Shown: positions 26,161 through 35,965, numbered from the stretch's first letter. The stretch is 64,000 bases of DNA from JAJDYQ01 sp963662865 (GCA_963662865.1 OY759969.1:1550001-1614000), one strand, 5' to 3'. Notes: generated from the sequence alone by a model not told the origin. Program-made: numbers and translations.

Positions 26161-26994
26161 TTATACTGCGATTGGTGCGCAGATGGCCTCGTGACAATGG
26201 TAGTCAATCAGCTCAAAATCATCGTAGGTGAAATCGAAGATATGCTTCACTTCGGGATTGATCTTCATTGTCGGTAACGGGCATGGCTCACGAGAGAGTT
26301 GCAATTCAACCTGTTCACTGTGATTCAGGTACAGGTGGGCATCGCCAAAGGTGTGTATGAAATCCCCCGGCTCCAGGTCGCAAACCTGCGCCAGCATCAT
26401 GGTAAGCAACGTATAGGAGGCAATATTAAACGGTACACCGAGGAAAATATCGGCACTACGCTGGTATAGCTGGCAGGACAGCCTACCATCGGCAACATAG
26501 AACTGGAAAAAGGCGTGACATGGGGCCAACGCCATCCTGCCCCGCCGGACATTCTCTTCCGGACTGATTGATTCATCCGGCAGATCGGCCACATTCCAGG
26601 CACTGACAATCAGGCGGCGGGAATCCGGCGTCTTTCTGAGCTGCTCAATCAGCGTCGAAATCTGATCGATATGACAGCCATCGGGCGTCGGCCAGTTGCG
26701 CCACTGGTGGCCATAGATTGGGCCCAGGCTGCCGTTTTCGTCCGCCCAGTTATCCCAGATATTCACATCGTGTTTTTTCAGATAATCCAGTGTTGTTTCA
26801 CCTTTCAGAAACCAGAGCAACTCGTGAATAATGGATTTTAGGTGACATTTTTTCGTGGTCACCAGGGGAAAACCTCTGCTCAGGTCAAAACGCATCTGGT
26901 ATCCAAAAATGCTTTTAGTGCCGGTGCCGGTTCTATCGCTTTTCCACGTACCACTATCGTGCACATAGCGCATTAAATCAAGGTATTGTTTCAT
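26161..26994 (-). CDS. thyA: Thymidylate synthase
   Basis: Methylates dUMP to dTMP using methylenetetrahydrofolate, producing dihydrofolate for FolA. The 277-residue enzyme has the nucleophile in LAPCHAFFQFYV, RSADIFLGVPFNIASY, and the C-terminal EAICAPIAV with the conserved closing residues. lgt ends 27 bases upstream and folA starts two bases downstream, giving an lgt-thyA-folA operon. Confidence 0.97.
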   Translation of the reverse strand: MKQYLDLMRYVHDSGTWKSDRTGTGTKSIFGYQMRFDLSRGFPLVTTKKCHLKSIIHELLWFLKGETTLDYLKKHDVNIWDNWADENGSLGPIYGHQWRNWPTPDGCHIDQISTLIEQLRKTPDSRRLIVSAWNVADLPDESISPEENVRRGRMALAPCHAFFQFYVADGRLSCQLYQRSADIFLGVPFNIASYTLLTMMLAQVCDLEPGDFIHTFGDAHLYLNHSEQVELQLSREPCPLPTMKINPEVKHIFDFTYDDFELIDYHCHEAICAPIAV

Positions 26995-27021
26995 ATTGAT
27001 AGGGCGGCTCAGATGCCGCTT

Positions 27022-27828
27022 TCAGTTGTTCATTCCGTATCTTTGTGGTGAACGATATGCAAACCACAACATCCAGATACCAATCAGAATCATGGGCAAG
27101 CTGAGCAATTGCCCCATGGTAACCCAGTCGAGGGCGATAAAACCCAGGTGGCCATCCGGGGTGCGCACGAATTCTACCGCAAAGCGGAAGACGCCATAAA
27201 TCAGGAGGAAGACAGCTGATACCGCCATACGCGGCGGGAATCTGGCTGAGTAAAGCCACAATATCAGAAACAGTATCACACCTTCCAGCATCGCCTGATA
27301 AAGCTGGGAAGGATGACGGGCAATTCCGTCACGGGTTACAGGAAAGATCATTCCCCATGGGACATCGGTTGGCCGTCCGATCAGTTCCTGATTAATAAAG
27401 TTTCCGATGCGGCCTGCCCCGAGACCCGGAGGAACCAGCGGTGCCACAAAGTCCATAATGGCGAAGAATTTTAATTGTCGGCGGCGACCATACAGCCACA
27501 TAGCCACCAGTACCCCGAGAATTCCCCCATGAAATGACATGCCGCCTTCCCAGATCCTGAAAATAATGAGTGGGCTATTGATAAAGTCAGAGAGGTAATA
27601 AAACAGCGTGCTTCCGATACGTCCGCCAACAATGGCACCCAGCATGCCGTAAAACACGATGTCGTCTACCTGCTGCGTTGTAACAGGAGACCCCGGCTGT
27701 GCAGCACGCCGACGCCCCAGCCACCAGGCCAGAACAAGGCCGACAAGGTACATCAGGCCATACCAGCGAATCGCCAAAGGGCCGCCAAGATGAATCAGAA
27801 TCGGATCAAAGTCAGGATGCGCCAACAT
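27022..27828 (-). CDS. lgt: Prolipoprotein diacylglyceryl transferase
   Basis: Inner-membrane enzyme that attaches diacylglycerol to the lipobox cysteine of prolipoproteins, such as LptM encoded in this window. The 268-residue protein has about seven membrane segments, the HGGILG block and the Lgt signature GRIGNFINQELIGRP. The frame is open to 27918; ATG at 27828 gives the usual N-terminus (HPDFDPILIHLGGPLAIRWYG), although ATG codons at 27849 and 27867 are possible. Confidence 0.95.
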   Translation of the reverse strand: MLAHPDFDPILIHLGGPLAIRWYGLMYLVGLVLAWWLGRRRAAQPGSPVTTQQVDDIVFYGMLGAIVGGRIGSTLFYYLSDFINSPLIIFRIWEGGMSFHGGILGVLVAMWLYGRRRQLKFFAIMDFVAPLVPPGLGAGRIGNFINQELIGRPTDVPWGMIFPVTRDGIARHPSQLYQAMLEGVILFLILWLYSARFPPRMAVSAVFLLIYGVFRFAVEFVRTPDGHLGFIALDWVTMGQLLSLPMILIGIWMLWFAYRSPQRYGMNN

Positions 27829-28095
27829 GCAGATAGCCCGCTGCGTCATGGTAAGCTGATGAGACATCTTATCAGATTCCATGCGACGGGCTTTCAGGCA
27901 TTGCCGTCTGTCCGTCACTTCCCTGAATCAGTCAGAGTTTCCCCGGATTCATGGCGCCGCCATCATGCCTTTTTCGGTATTTTGCCGGTAAAACCCGGGC
28001 CGCCGATGATGAGCATGATTGAATATAAACCATTTAGACGCGAATATTGTCACAATCAACGAATTTTCTATTCTTTTTTGTTATAAAATAAGGGT

Positions 28096-29538
28096 ATGCC
28101 GTTGCATATAACCGCTGTGAAGAATTACCGACTGCTGTCATTTTTTCTAATCATCTATTCGCTTTCTTTTAGCTGCCTGGCGGCCCTTCCGCCTACGGTG
28201 AAAGCCATTCTCAAGGGAAACAATATTCCTGATGACAGCCTGGGGGTTCTTATTCAGCCTGTAGGGGGAGACGAGCCGATACTGACGCATAATATCAGCC
28301 AACCCTTCAACCCGGCGTCGGTTATGAAGATCATAACGACTTATGCCGCGCTGGAAATCCTCGGGCCTGAATATCAATGGAAAACCGAATTTTATACCCA
28401 CGGCCAGCTCAGGAGCGGCACATTGTCCGGTGATCTTTACGTGAAAGGCTACGGTGACCCGTATCTTGTTGAAGAAACCCTGTTACCCGCGCTGCGCTCG
28501 TTGAGAAATAAGGGACTTAAACATATCACCGGGCATCTCGTTATTGATAACAGTCATTTTAATCCGGGTAATCAGCACCCCGGTGAATTTGATAACAAGC
28601 CCTACCGGATCTACAACGCAAGGCCCAGTGCCCTGATGACCAATTTTCAGGTAACACGGTTTACCCTGACGCCGGACACCGATGCCGGAGAGGTCGATAT
28701 CAGTATGTGGCCTGAATCTCCCGACATTAAGATCGAAAACACGATGCAACTGGTTAATGGCAAATGCCGCAGTGCATATCGAGGGCCGAAAATGGAGTTT
28801 GACTGGAATACTCAGGAAACTGTTGCCCGTTTCAAGGGCAAATACAGCCGGAATTGCGGCCAGCGGGAGTTTCACCGCACTGTCGACCAACCCTCATCAC
28901 TGTTTTATGGCGCGTTCTATCCCACCTGGAAGTTGCTTGACGGAACTTTGACCAAAGGCGTACATGAAGGGACCGTCCCGGAAAACGCCCGGCTGTTTTA
29001 TACTCATCAGTCAAAACCTTTAAGCGACATAATTCGACTGATTAATAAACACAGCAATAATGTTATGACCAGACAACTAATGCTGACGATAGCGGCTGAA
29101 AAAAGCCCCCCCCCAGGAACCCTGGAAAGGGGGCGTCAAGCGATTAATGAATGGATGCAAAACCTTTCCATAGATACCGAAAATTTTTATATTGATAACG
29201 GTTCCGGCCTGTCACGAAGCTCTCGCGTGTCTGCAAAAACCCTTAACCAGATCATGCAACATCAATGGCAAAGCCCATGGATGCCTGAAATTGTCAGTTC
29301 CCTGTCCATATTGGGGAAGGATGGCACGGGGAAGAAGCGACTAAAGCACAGCCCTCTCAATGGTCATATGCATTTAAAAACCGGGCTGCTGGATCACGTC
29401 CGAACCATTGCCGGCTTTTATCATGGAAACAATGGCAAACGCTACATATTTATTGCATTGCAAAATCACGAAGACATACATAAACTCACCGGTACGAAAA
29501 TTCAGGATGCGCTAATCAAATGGCTGGATAGCCGGTAA
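28096..29538 (+). CDS. dacB: D-alanyl-D-alanine carboxypeptidase/endopeptidase (PBP4, S13)
   Basis: A 480-residue periplasmic penicillin-binding protein that trims or cuts peptidoglycan cross-links. After a signal peptide, the active-site motifs are SVMK (in PASVMKIITTYAALE), SNN (in HSNNVMTRQL) and KTG (in LKTGLLDH), in the S13 order with the large inserted domain between the first two. A nine-cytosine run near 29106-29114 is read in frame as SPPPG. Confidence 0.94.
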   Translation: MPLHITAVKNYRLLSFFLIIYSLSFSCLAALPPTVKAILKGNNIPDDSLGVLIQPVGGDEPILTHNISQPFNPASVMKIITTYAALEILGPEYQWKTEFYTHGQLRSGTLSGDLYVKGYGDPYLVEETLLPALRSLRNKGLKHITGHLVIDNSHFNPGNQHPGEFDNKPYRIYNARPSALMTNFQVTRFTLTPDTDAGEVDISMWPESPDIKIENTMQLVNGKCRSAYRGPKMEFDWNTQETVARFKGKYSRNCGQREFHRTVDQPSSLFYGAFYPTWKLLDGTLTKGVHEGTVPENARLFYTHQSKPLSDIIRLINKHSNNVMTRQLMLTIAAEKSPPPGTLERGRQAINEWMQNLSIDTENFYIDNGSGLSRSSRVSAKTLNQIMQHQWQSPWMPEIVSSLSILGKDGTGKKRLKHSPLNGHMHLKTGLLDHVRTIAGFYHGNNGKRYIFIALQNHEDIHKLTGTKIQDALIKWLDSR

Positions 29539-29622
29539 CCTGAAAATATTTTATATCGCCCTCATCGAATGGGCTATAGCACTAATCGCATTGAAAAATG
29601 CAATATTTTAGAGGGAGAAAAT

Positions 29623-30555
29623 ATGGATTTCGCCGCTTTTGCATGGATTATACTGGCGCTGGCTGTCGTGCTGGTCTATATGAGCGTTAAAACCGTGCCT
29701 CAGGGCATGGAACACACCGTTGAGCGCTTTGGCCAGTACACCCACACTTTAGGACCCGGTCTGCGATTTATCGTCCCTGTCATGGACCGGATTGGCCGCG
29801 AGGTCAACATGATGGAACGTGTGATGGATGTCCCTACGCAGGAAATCATCACCAAAGATAATGCCATGGTGTCGGTTGATGGCGTGGTCTTCTTTCAGGT
29901 ACTTGATGCGGCCAGCGCATCCTATGAGGTCAACCACCTCGAAGTCGCCGTCCTTAATCTCACCATGACCAATATCCGCACGGTCATGGGCAGCATGGAT
30001 CTCGATGAATTACTCTCGCAGCGCGACACCATAAATGCCAGGCTGCTGACCGTTGTTGATGAGGCCACACAGACCTGGGGAGTCAAGGTCACACGTATTG
30101 AAATCAAGGATATAGCGCCACCTAGAGACCTCGTTGATGCGATGGCGCGGCAGATGAAAGCCGAGCGTGATAAACGTGCGTCAATACTGGAAGCCGAGGG
30201 TCAAAGGCAGGCTGAAATTCTCCGAGCTGAAGGCGAGAAACAAGCCGCCATCCTTGAAGCTGAGGGTCGTAAAGAGGCCGCTTTTCGTGATGCTGAAGCA
30301 CGTGAACGTGAGGCCGAGGCCGAAGCCAGAGCAACCAATATGGTATCCGAGGCCATTAGTAAGGGTGATATCAACGCCATTAACTATTTCGTTGCCAATA
30401 AATATGTACAGGCACTGCAGTCCATAGGCACTGCGCCAAATGAGAAAGTTCTTTTTCTGCCCGTGGAGGCAACCGGGATAATCGGTGCAGTGGGCGGCAT
30501 TACTGAGATTGCCAAGCAGGCGTTTGCCGATAGAGCCAGCGGAGGCAAGGCTTAA
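29623..30555 (+). CDS. SPFH/stomatin-like membrane protein (QmcA type)
   Basis: A 310-residue protein with an N-terminal membrane segment, an SPFH domain (about 25-200, including VPQGMEHTVERFGQY and VSVDGVVFFQV) and a C-terminal coiled coil built of AEG-type repeats (for example EAEGQRQAEILRAEG). Such proteins form large membrane-bound cages and microdomains. The start at 29623 follows GAGGGAGAAA; the frame is open from 29569. The stop overlaps the start of the NfeD gene, its standard partner. Confidence 0.93.
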   Translation: MDFAAFAWIILALAVVLVYMSVKTVPQGMEHTVERFGQYTHTLGPGLRFIVPVMDRIGREVNMMERVMDVPTQEIITKDNAMVSVDGVVFFQVLDAASASYEVNHLEVAVLNLTMTNIRTVMGSMDLDELLSQRDTINARLLTVVDEATQTWGVKVTRIEIKDIAPPRDLVDAMARQMKAERDKRASILEAEGQRQAEILRAEGEKQAAILEAEGRKEAAFRDAEAREREAEAEARATNMVSEAISKGDINAINYFVANKYVQALQSIGTAPNEKVLFLPVEATGIIGAVGGITEIAKQAFADRASGGKA

Positions 30556-30998
30556 TGGATTTTGTTGAAACAATGACGCCTTGGCATTGGCTGGCATTGG
30601 CAGGCGTATTATTAATCATAGAGGTTCTGGCGCCCGCCGCATTTTTTTTATGGATTGGAATCGCGGCCGCCATTACCGGTCTGGTTTTACTGATCGTCGA
30701 TATCGGTGCCGAAGCCCAGTTGCTGATATTCTCCGTGCTCAGCATCGTGTCCATCATACTCAGCCGGATATATCTAAGGCGCAATCCACCTCAAGCCGAT
30801 TCCTCCACTCTCAGCCGGCGTGGAGAGCAGTACATCGGCAAAACTTATATTCTGGCCACACCGATAAAAAATGGCGTCGGCAAGGCAAAAGTGGGGGATA
30901 GCCTGTGGCGCGTCGAAGGCGAGGATATGCCGGTAGGCACCCGCGTTACCGTTACCGGTATCAGCGGTAGCAGCCTTATCGTTGAAAGTACGCATTAG
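30555..30998 (+). CDS. NfeD-family membrane protein
   Basis: A 147-residue short NfeD protein: two or three membrane segments at residues about 10-75 and a C-terminal OB-fold (GEQYIGKTYILATPIKNGVG to VTVTGISGSSLIVE). NfeD proteins act with SPFH proteins at the membrane. The ATG uses the last base of the upstream stop codon (TAATG). Its stop overlaps, by four bases, the stop of the convergent phytase-like gene. Confidence 0.92.
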   Translation: MDFVETMTPWHWLALAGVLLIIEVLAPAAFFLWIGIAAAITGLVLLIVDIGAEAQLLIFSVLSIVSIILSRIYLRRNPPQADSSTLSRRGEQYIGKTYILATPIKNGVGKAKVGDSLWRVEGEDMPVGTRVTVTGISGSSLIVESTH

Positions 30999-31963
30999 CC
31001 GCCAGCGACTTCAAAGTACACGAGCAGCGTTCGTTGAAGTAAAAATCCGTTGTTATCGCTGACCATGAAAAAACGGTTCGCCCTGTGGTGCGTCAGCCCT
31101 TCATAGTTATCAACGGGTACTTTTCCATCGGCCTTAAGATTAACCCGTCTAGTGATATTAAATACGGAACCCGTATCAGGGACGATTCGTTGCAGTTCAA
31201 TTTCCCAGGTCAGAGGGAATAAACGATGTCGGCGTAACAATAAAATCAAGCTGCCATCATCCATCGATTCCACCGCACATACCGAAAAACCCTGCTGCCT
31301 ATCGCGTGGTATTTCATAACGCCGATCATCTGCACCGTAAAAAGTCACTTTATCCCGGTTTGCCTGTGCCAACGGCAGTTCAGGAATAACCAACACTCCC
31401 AGATTGTTGTGAATCGTTACCGCTTCCAATGCCCTGGAACGCCTATGATAACTGGTATGCTTTAACAGATACTCCGGCAATAATTCGTAGCGTAAAAAAT
31501 CGCCATTTGGCTTATGCCATTGCAATCGCGGCTTGTTTTCAAAAGACACCAGGAGTTCTTCATCTCCCAGCCTGCCATTGTCTGCTTTCAGGATATGCAG
31601 GCCCTCGCTGTCGCTATAGGGGTGCGGCAGTACGACGCCGTCCTGATTTCTTAGCGCATAAGCCCGCTTCAACTCAATCTCTGAAATTTTATCCCCGGCA
31701 AATGAAAGGCCGAAATGAAACAGGGCGCCACGATCGCTAATCGCGTACAGGATTTGCTCATCTTCACTCCACGCCAGACCGGATAATTCGACCATATCCA
31801 GGTCGTTCATCGTTGTAGTGAACAGATTGTGCAACGACAGGATTCGAATGCCGTCGGCAATCAACGGCTTTCCATTCTCAATAACCTCCAGCTCTTCATA
31901 ATCGAAAGCGTGCAGACTGGAATCGGGGAGCAACACCAGAACAAAAAACAGCACGGCACGCAT
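30995..31963 (-). CDS. Esterase-like activity of phytase family protein (beta-propeller)
   Basis: A 322-residue secreted protein: signal peptide (about 20 residues) followed by a domain resembling the family annotated as esterase-like activity of phytase. Recurring blade-like elements are seen (ELSGLAWSEDEQILYAISDRG, YSDSEGLHI, NYEGLTHHRANRFFMVSDNNG), with a conserved pattern of E-G/S-D residues. The substrate is unknown. It starts at ATG 31963, which overlaps the stop of the upstream radical SAM gene by one base, so the two are translationally coupled. Confidence 0.8.
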   Translation of the reverse strand: MRAVLFFVLVLLPDSSLHAFDYEELEVIENGKPLIADGIRILSLHNLFTTTMNDLDMVELSGLAWSEDEQILYAISDRGALFHFGLSFAGDKISEIELKRAYALRNQDGVVLPHPYSDSEGLHILKADNGRLGDEELLVSFENKPRLQWHKPNGDFLRYELLPEYLLKHTSYHRRSRALEAVTIHNNLGVLVIPELPLAQANRDKVTFYGADDRRYEIPRDRQQGFSVCAVESMDDGSLILLLRRHRLFPLTWEIELQRIVPDTGSVFNITRRVNLKADGKVPVDNYEGLTHHRANRFFMVSDNNGFLLQRTLLVYFEVAGG

Positions 31964-33015
31964 CAAAAAAACTCCATTTGATCGCCTGGAGGACAGGGTG
32001 GCATAAATTGTGAGCAATCAAGCGGTGCAAGGCGGCTGACCATGCTGGATTTCTTCATAGCTAATTGAAATCGTTGAGCAATCAAATCGGCGTACACACC
32101 CGTACCTGTCTGCCGCTCTCTCCAGTTTGAACGGTACAATTTTCCTCCATGAATATCCTGCATATGATGGAGCACATGTTTGGCCTTCAATGGAAAGTGA
32201 TCATTTAACCATTCAGAAAACAGTTCTTTTAGCTCCAGCGGCAAACGAAGCAGGACATATCCCGCTGAGCAGGCACCGGCCTCACTTATGGCATTCACGA
32301 TACTCTCCAGTTCGTGGTCGGTTAATACAGGAATAACCGGTGCGATGAGTGCGCCGGTTGGAATGCCTGCACAAGTCAGTCTTTCGATCACCTCAAGACG
32401 TCGCTTCGGAGTCGCCGCTCGCGGTTCCATCACCCGGGCTACATCCTTGTTCAGCGTCGTCATCGACACCATGACATCAGCCAGACCACTGCTCGCCATT
32501 TGTGCCAGAATGTCGATATCCCGCTCTACCAGCGATGACTTGGTAATAATACTCACCGGATGCTTACATTCCGCGAATACCTCAAGCAATGATCGCGTAA
32601 TCCCCAGTTTACGCTCCACCGGCTGATAGGCATCGGTGTTTGAACCAAGCGCAATATACGAGCATCGATAGTTTTTTCTACCGAATTCCTCACGCAATTT
32701 TTCAGCCGCATTCGCCTTATGATAGATCTCTGTTTCAAAATCCAGACCGGCGGAATGCCCTAACCAGGTATGAGTCGGACGCGCATAACAATACACGCAA
32801 CCGTGCTCACAACCTCGATAAGGGTTTATTGATTGATCAAAGTAAATATCGGGCGACTGGTTACGGGCAATAATTGACTTCGCATCATCCACATGTAAAT
32901 AAGTTTTAACAGGGGCATCCTCCCTGCCCGAAGCCTCCCAACCATCATCACACGGCTCATACGTTTGTACTTCATAGCGACCATTCCGATTACTGAGTGC
33001 ACCACGACCTTTCAT
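31963..33015 (-). CDS. SplB-like radical SAM protein (PA0069 family)
   Basis: A 350-residue radical SAM protein with the cluster motif GCEHGCVYC (C-x3-C-x2-C) preceded by SINPYRGC, as in spore photoproduct lyase homologues and the PA0069 family of non-sporulating bacteria. Function in proteobacteria is not established; DNA or RNA repair is often proposed from homology. It follows ispG by eight bases on the same strand and overlaps the next gene by one base. Confidence 0.88.
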   Translation of the reverse strand: MKGRGALSNRNGRYEVQTYEPCDDGWEASGREDAPVKTYLHVDDAKSIIARNQSPDIYFDQSINPYRGCEHGCVYCYARPTHTWLGHSAGLDFETEIYHKANAAEKLREEFGRKNYRCSYIALGSNTDAYQPVERKLGITRSLLEVFAECKHPVSIITKSSLVERDIDILAQMASSGLADVMVSMTTLNKDVARVMEPRAATPKRRLEVIERLTCAGIPTGALIAPVIPVLTDHELESIVNAISEAGACSAGYVLLRLPLELKELFSEWLNDHFPLKAKHVLHHMQDIHGGKLYRSNWRERQTGTGVYADLIAQRFQLAMKKSSMVSRLAPLDCSQFMPPCPPGDQMEFF

Positions 33016-33023
33016 CTGAAAAT

Positions 33024-34247
33024 TTACGCCACCTTATTCACGTCGAAGCGATCTGCGACATAGCTGCTGACAATATCCTTGAATTCGTTTGCGATATTAT
33101 CACCACGTAAAGTCTTCAGCTTTTTACCATCGACAAACACCGGCGCTGCCGGCACTTCTCCCGTACCGGGCAGGCTGATACCAATATCCGAGTGCTTACT
33201 TTCTCCCGGGCCATTTACCACGCAGCCCATGACGGCCACAGACATGGCTTCCGACCCTGGAAACCTGTTTCGCCAGACCGGCATCTGCTCCCGTAACCAG
33301 TTCTGAATATCTGCGGCCAGTTCCTGAAAAACGGTACTGGTGGTACGACCGCAACCAGGGCACGCAACCACCAATGGCGTGAAATTACGCAACCCCATGG
33401 TCTGCAGGATTTCCTGTGCGACGATGACCTCCCTGCTGCGGTCACCGCCCGGTTCCGGCGTCAGCGAGACGCGGATGGTATCACCAATCCCCTGTTGCAG
33501 CAGGACGCCCATCCCGGCGGTTGAGGCCACGATACCCTTGGAACCCATACCGGCCTCGGTCAACCCAAGATGCAGAGCGTAATCACATTTTGATGCCAGT
33601 TGCTCATAAACACGGATCAAATCCTGTACTCCGCTTACCTTGCAGGAAATAATGATGTGATCACGTCCCAAACCAATTTCTTCCGCCTGCCGAGCACTCT
33701 CCAGAGCGGACCGTACCAAGGCATCGTACATGACATCACGGGCTTCCCTGGGATCATCCCGCCGGGCATTTTCGTCCATTACCCGTGCCAAAAGCTCCTG
33801 ATCGAGGCTGCCCCAGTTCACTCCGATCCGTACCGGCTTGTCATATCTGATCGCCGTTTCAATCATAGTGGCGAATCGTTCGTCGCGCCTGGTACCTGAA
33901 CCGACATTTCCCGGATTAATGCGATATTTTGCCAACGCCTGGGCACAATCCGGATACTTCGTCAGCAGGGCATGGCCGATATAATGAAAGTCACCGATGA
34001 GGGGAACATTGATATTGCGTTTCAGCAGGCCCTCATAAATCGGGCCAACAGCGGCGGCGGCCTCCTCAGTATTTACCGTGATTCGTACCAGTTCAGAACC
34101 AGCTTCGGCCAGCAGGGTAACCTGCTCAATAGTCGCATCAATGGCGGCGGTATCGGTATTTGTCATGGATTGCACCACTACCGGCGCATCGCCACCCACC
34201 ACGATATCTCCCACCCTGACGCCAACAGACTGTCTTCTCATAATCAC
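33024..34247 (-). CDS. ispG: 4-hydroxy-3-methylbut-2-en-1-yl diphosphate synthase
   Basis: IspG/GcpE performs the sixth step of the MEP isoprenoid pathway using a [4Fe-4S] cluster. The 407-residue protein has VVVQSMTNTDTAAI, RINPGNVG and the cluster cysteines in VACPGCGRT and MGCVVNGPGE. The start is GTG at 34247, or the in-frame ATG at 34241; a GGGGA lies upstream. It is followed closely by the SplB-like gene. Confidence 0.97.
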   Translation of the reverse strand: MIMRRQSVGVRVGDIVVGGDAPVVVQSMTNTDTAAIDATIEQVTLLAEAGSELVRITVNTEEAAAAVGPIYEGLLKRNINVPLIGDFHYIGHALLTKYPDCAQALAKYRINPGNVGSGTRRDERFATMIETAIRYDKPVRIGVNWGSLDQELLARVMDENARRDDPREARDVMYDALVRSALESARQAEEIGLGRDHIIISCKVSGVQDLIRVYEQLASKCDYALHLGLTEAGMGSKGIVASTAGMGVLLQQGIGDTIRVSLTPEPGGDRSREVIVAQEILQTMGLRNFTPLVVACPGCGRTTSTVFQELAADIQNWLREQMPVWRNRFPGSEAMSVAVMGCVVNGPGESKHSDIGISLPGTGEVPAAPVFVDGKKLKTLRGDNIANEFKDIVSSYVADRFDVNKVA

Positions 34248-34303
34248 TGACTGATCCCCGCAAACGCGAATTTATCCAGAATGGCAAATCATACCGGATC
34301 AGG

Positions 34304-34753
34304 CTAACGCCTGCGTGCCAGACGGCGAAGTGATCGCGCCAGACGCTCGTCAGACACATCGTTTGCCGACATGGCAACCAGATCACGGGCAGAGTCACTC
34401 ATCCGGCGTTCGACCTGCCTCGGTCTGACGTCATCCTCTGCCATATCCTTCAACGGTCTGTTTTTTACAACGATACCACCGAGACCATCAAGGCCACAGG
34501 ACTTCAAAATAGCCAGAACCATGCGCTGCTGCATCCTGACATGCGTTGCCCACTCACCTCCTTTAACGTGGATGACGGCCCGCTTATGGGTATCAATATC
34601 AGCCAGCTTTACCACGGTGTTAATCGACAACGGTAACTGCCGAATCAGGCACTTATTCAGCCTCGATAACTGCAAGGCCCGCGCCCGAATATCGGCAAGC
34701 ACACTTTTGCCAATCAAGGAATCTACACGATGTCTGGACATTCGTACCATCAT
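34304..34753 (-). CDS. DUF721/DciA-family protein
   Basis: A 149-residue protein whose middle part fits the DUF721/DciA family, notably VIHVKGGEWATHVRMQQRMV, which resembles the conserved W-A-x-x-L/V-R motif. DciA proteins load or assist the replicative helicase DnaB in bacteria lacking DnaC. The C-terminal tail is rich in arginine and lysine. Start chosen at ATG 34753, preceded by GGGT; a downstream ATG at 34750 or 34741 is possible. It lies 56 bases upstream of ispG. Family assignment is by eye. Confidence 0.65.
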   Translation of the reverse strand: MMVRMSRHRVDSLIGKSVLADIRARALQLSRLNKCLIRQLPLSINTVVKLADIDTHKRAVIHVKGGEWATHVRMQQRMVLAILKSCGLDGLGGIVVKNRPLKDMAEDDVRPRQVERRMSDSARDLVAMSANDVSDERLARSLRRLARRR

Positions 34754-34949
34754 ACATTTACCCAGGATATTGGCAATGCCATGCACCGGAACATGGTACA
34801 TTATTAACAGCAATCAAGCGCAATATGTGATGGACTCATACCGTGGATGAAATATGGTGTTTATTCTCCGGACCGGCCTTTGTACTATCGCCGTCCTGTT
34901 CGCTCAATTGCTTTACAATCACAAGCGTTTTTAACTTGGAGGTCGGACC

Positions 34950-35270
34950 ATGGTTGGCTGGACGGATGTCGCCAGGGCTTCTGAACTGGCACCCGGCGAG
35001 TATCGCGTGGTAGATATTGATGACGTGATGATTGCAGTATTCAACATTAACGGCGAGTTTTATGCCATTGAGGATAACTGCACACACGACCATTTATGCC
35101 TGACAGGTGGTGAGATCGAAGGCGACGAAATTATCTGCCCGCATCATGGTGCACGCTTTAATATCAAGACCGGAAAGGCTTTAACGGCCCCTGCTTATGA
35201 AGAAGTACCAATCTTTCCCGTTCAGATCGTAAACGGCGTGATTCAGACCAGGGACGACCGCTGGGACTAA
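34950..35270 (+). CDS. Rieske [2Fe-2S] ferredoxin-like protein
   Basis: A 106-residue soluble Rieske protein of the dioxygenase-ferredoxin type. Cluster ligands are visible: C-x-H in NCTHDHLCL and C-x2-H in ICPHHGARF. There is no membrane segment, so it is not a cytochrome bc1 subunit. A strong GGAGG precedes the ATG. No oxygenase or reductase gene is adjacent, so its electron-transfer partner is unknown. Confidence 0.93.
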   Translation: MVGWTDVARASELAPGEYRVVDIDDVMIAVFNINGEFYAIEDNCTHDHLCLTGGEIEGDEIICPHHGARFNIKTGKALTAPAYEEVPIFPVQIVNGVIQTRDDRWD

Positions 35271-35361
35271 CCAGCGATCATACAGACCCAACCGGGCACT
35301 GACTGAAAAGAAAAACCGCACTAAGCCGGAAAACAGACTGCGTGACGATAAGGGCAGGTAA

Positions 35362-35775
35362 CTAGCCCTTTGATCCTGAAATATCCCAGGCATAAGTACA
35401 GTCAAGATGAGAGCGAATCCTGATCAGGCCACTCACGCCATCATCAACCATGATTTGAAGCGGTGTACGTTTCTGGAACTTTTTACTACGAGAACATATA
35501 AAGCGGGCACGTGCGTGCTTACTATTGGGGAAATACGTGCACAAAGCCTCGGCGATACCCAGAAGATGCCCAGCCCTTTCCAGAACATCCCGATCATCCG
35601 GCAAGGGCATATCTTCTCCCAGCTTATACATATGGCGTTTGCGGATAGCCTCAGGGAGCGCCAGCAGGGCATGCTGATCATCAAGACTCAGTTGCCATTG
35701 ACCAAACATATCCATAATAAACCTCGCCATGTGCATACGAGTATCTTCATCAAACTCCTTTGCTTGAGCGCCCAT
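35362..35775 (-). CDS. MbcA/ParS/Xre-type antitoxin-like protein (DUF2384), no toxin adjacent
   Basis: A 137-residue protein. The C-terminal half, about LLGIAEALCTYFPNSKHAR to LIRIRSHLD, matches the MbcA/ParS/Xre toxin-binding (DUF2384) domain, with a helical N-terminal part. Such proteins are usually antitoxins paired with RES-domain NAD-degrading toxins. No RES-domain gene is found on either side: the neighbours are a Rieske ferredoxin and a small membrane protein. It may be a solitary regulator derived from an antitoxin. ATG at 35775 is used; GTG at 35778 also fits. Confidence 0.75.
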   Translation of the reverse strand: MGAQAKEFDEDTRMHMARFIMDMFGQWQLSLDDQHALLALPEAIRKRHMYKLGEDMPLPDDRDVLERAGHLLGIAEALCTYFPNSKHARARFICSRSKKFQKRTPLQIMVDDGVSGLIRIRSHLDCTYAWDISGSKG

Positions 35776-35965
35776 CACATCATTCTCGCTGAAATTCAGG
35801 GTTTTTCATATAGCCAAAGAGGCTGGGAAATCTCTGAATAACTCCCAGAGGATGGAATATATGGCTAAAACCACTTCTCAGAGACTACCTGAGGACAGGA
35901 AGTAACTGGCGATGAGGCAAGGCCGCCTCGCTTGATTTCAATTCACAGGATGGGCCACTGAAAAA

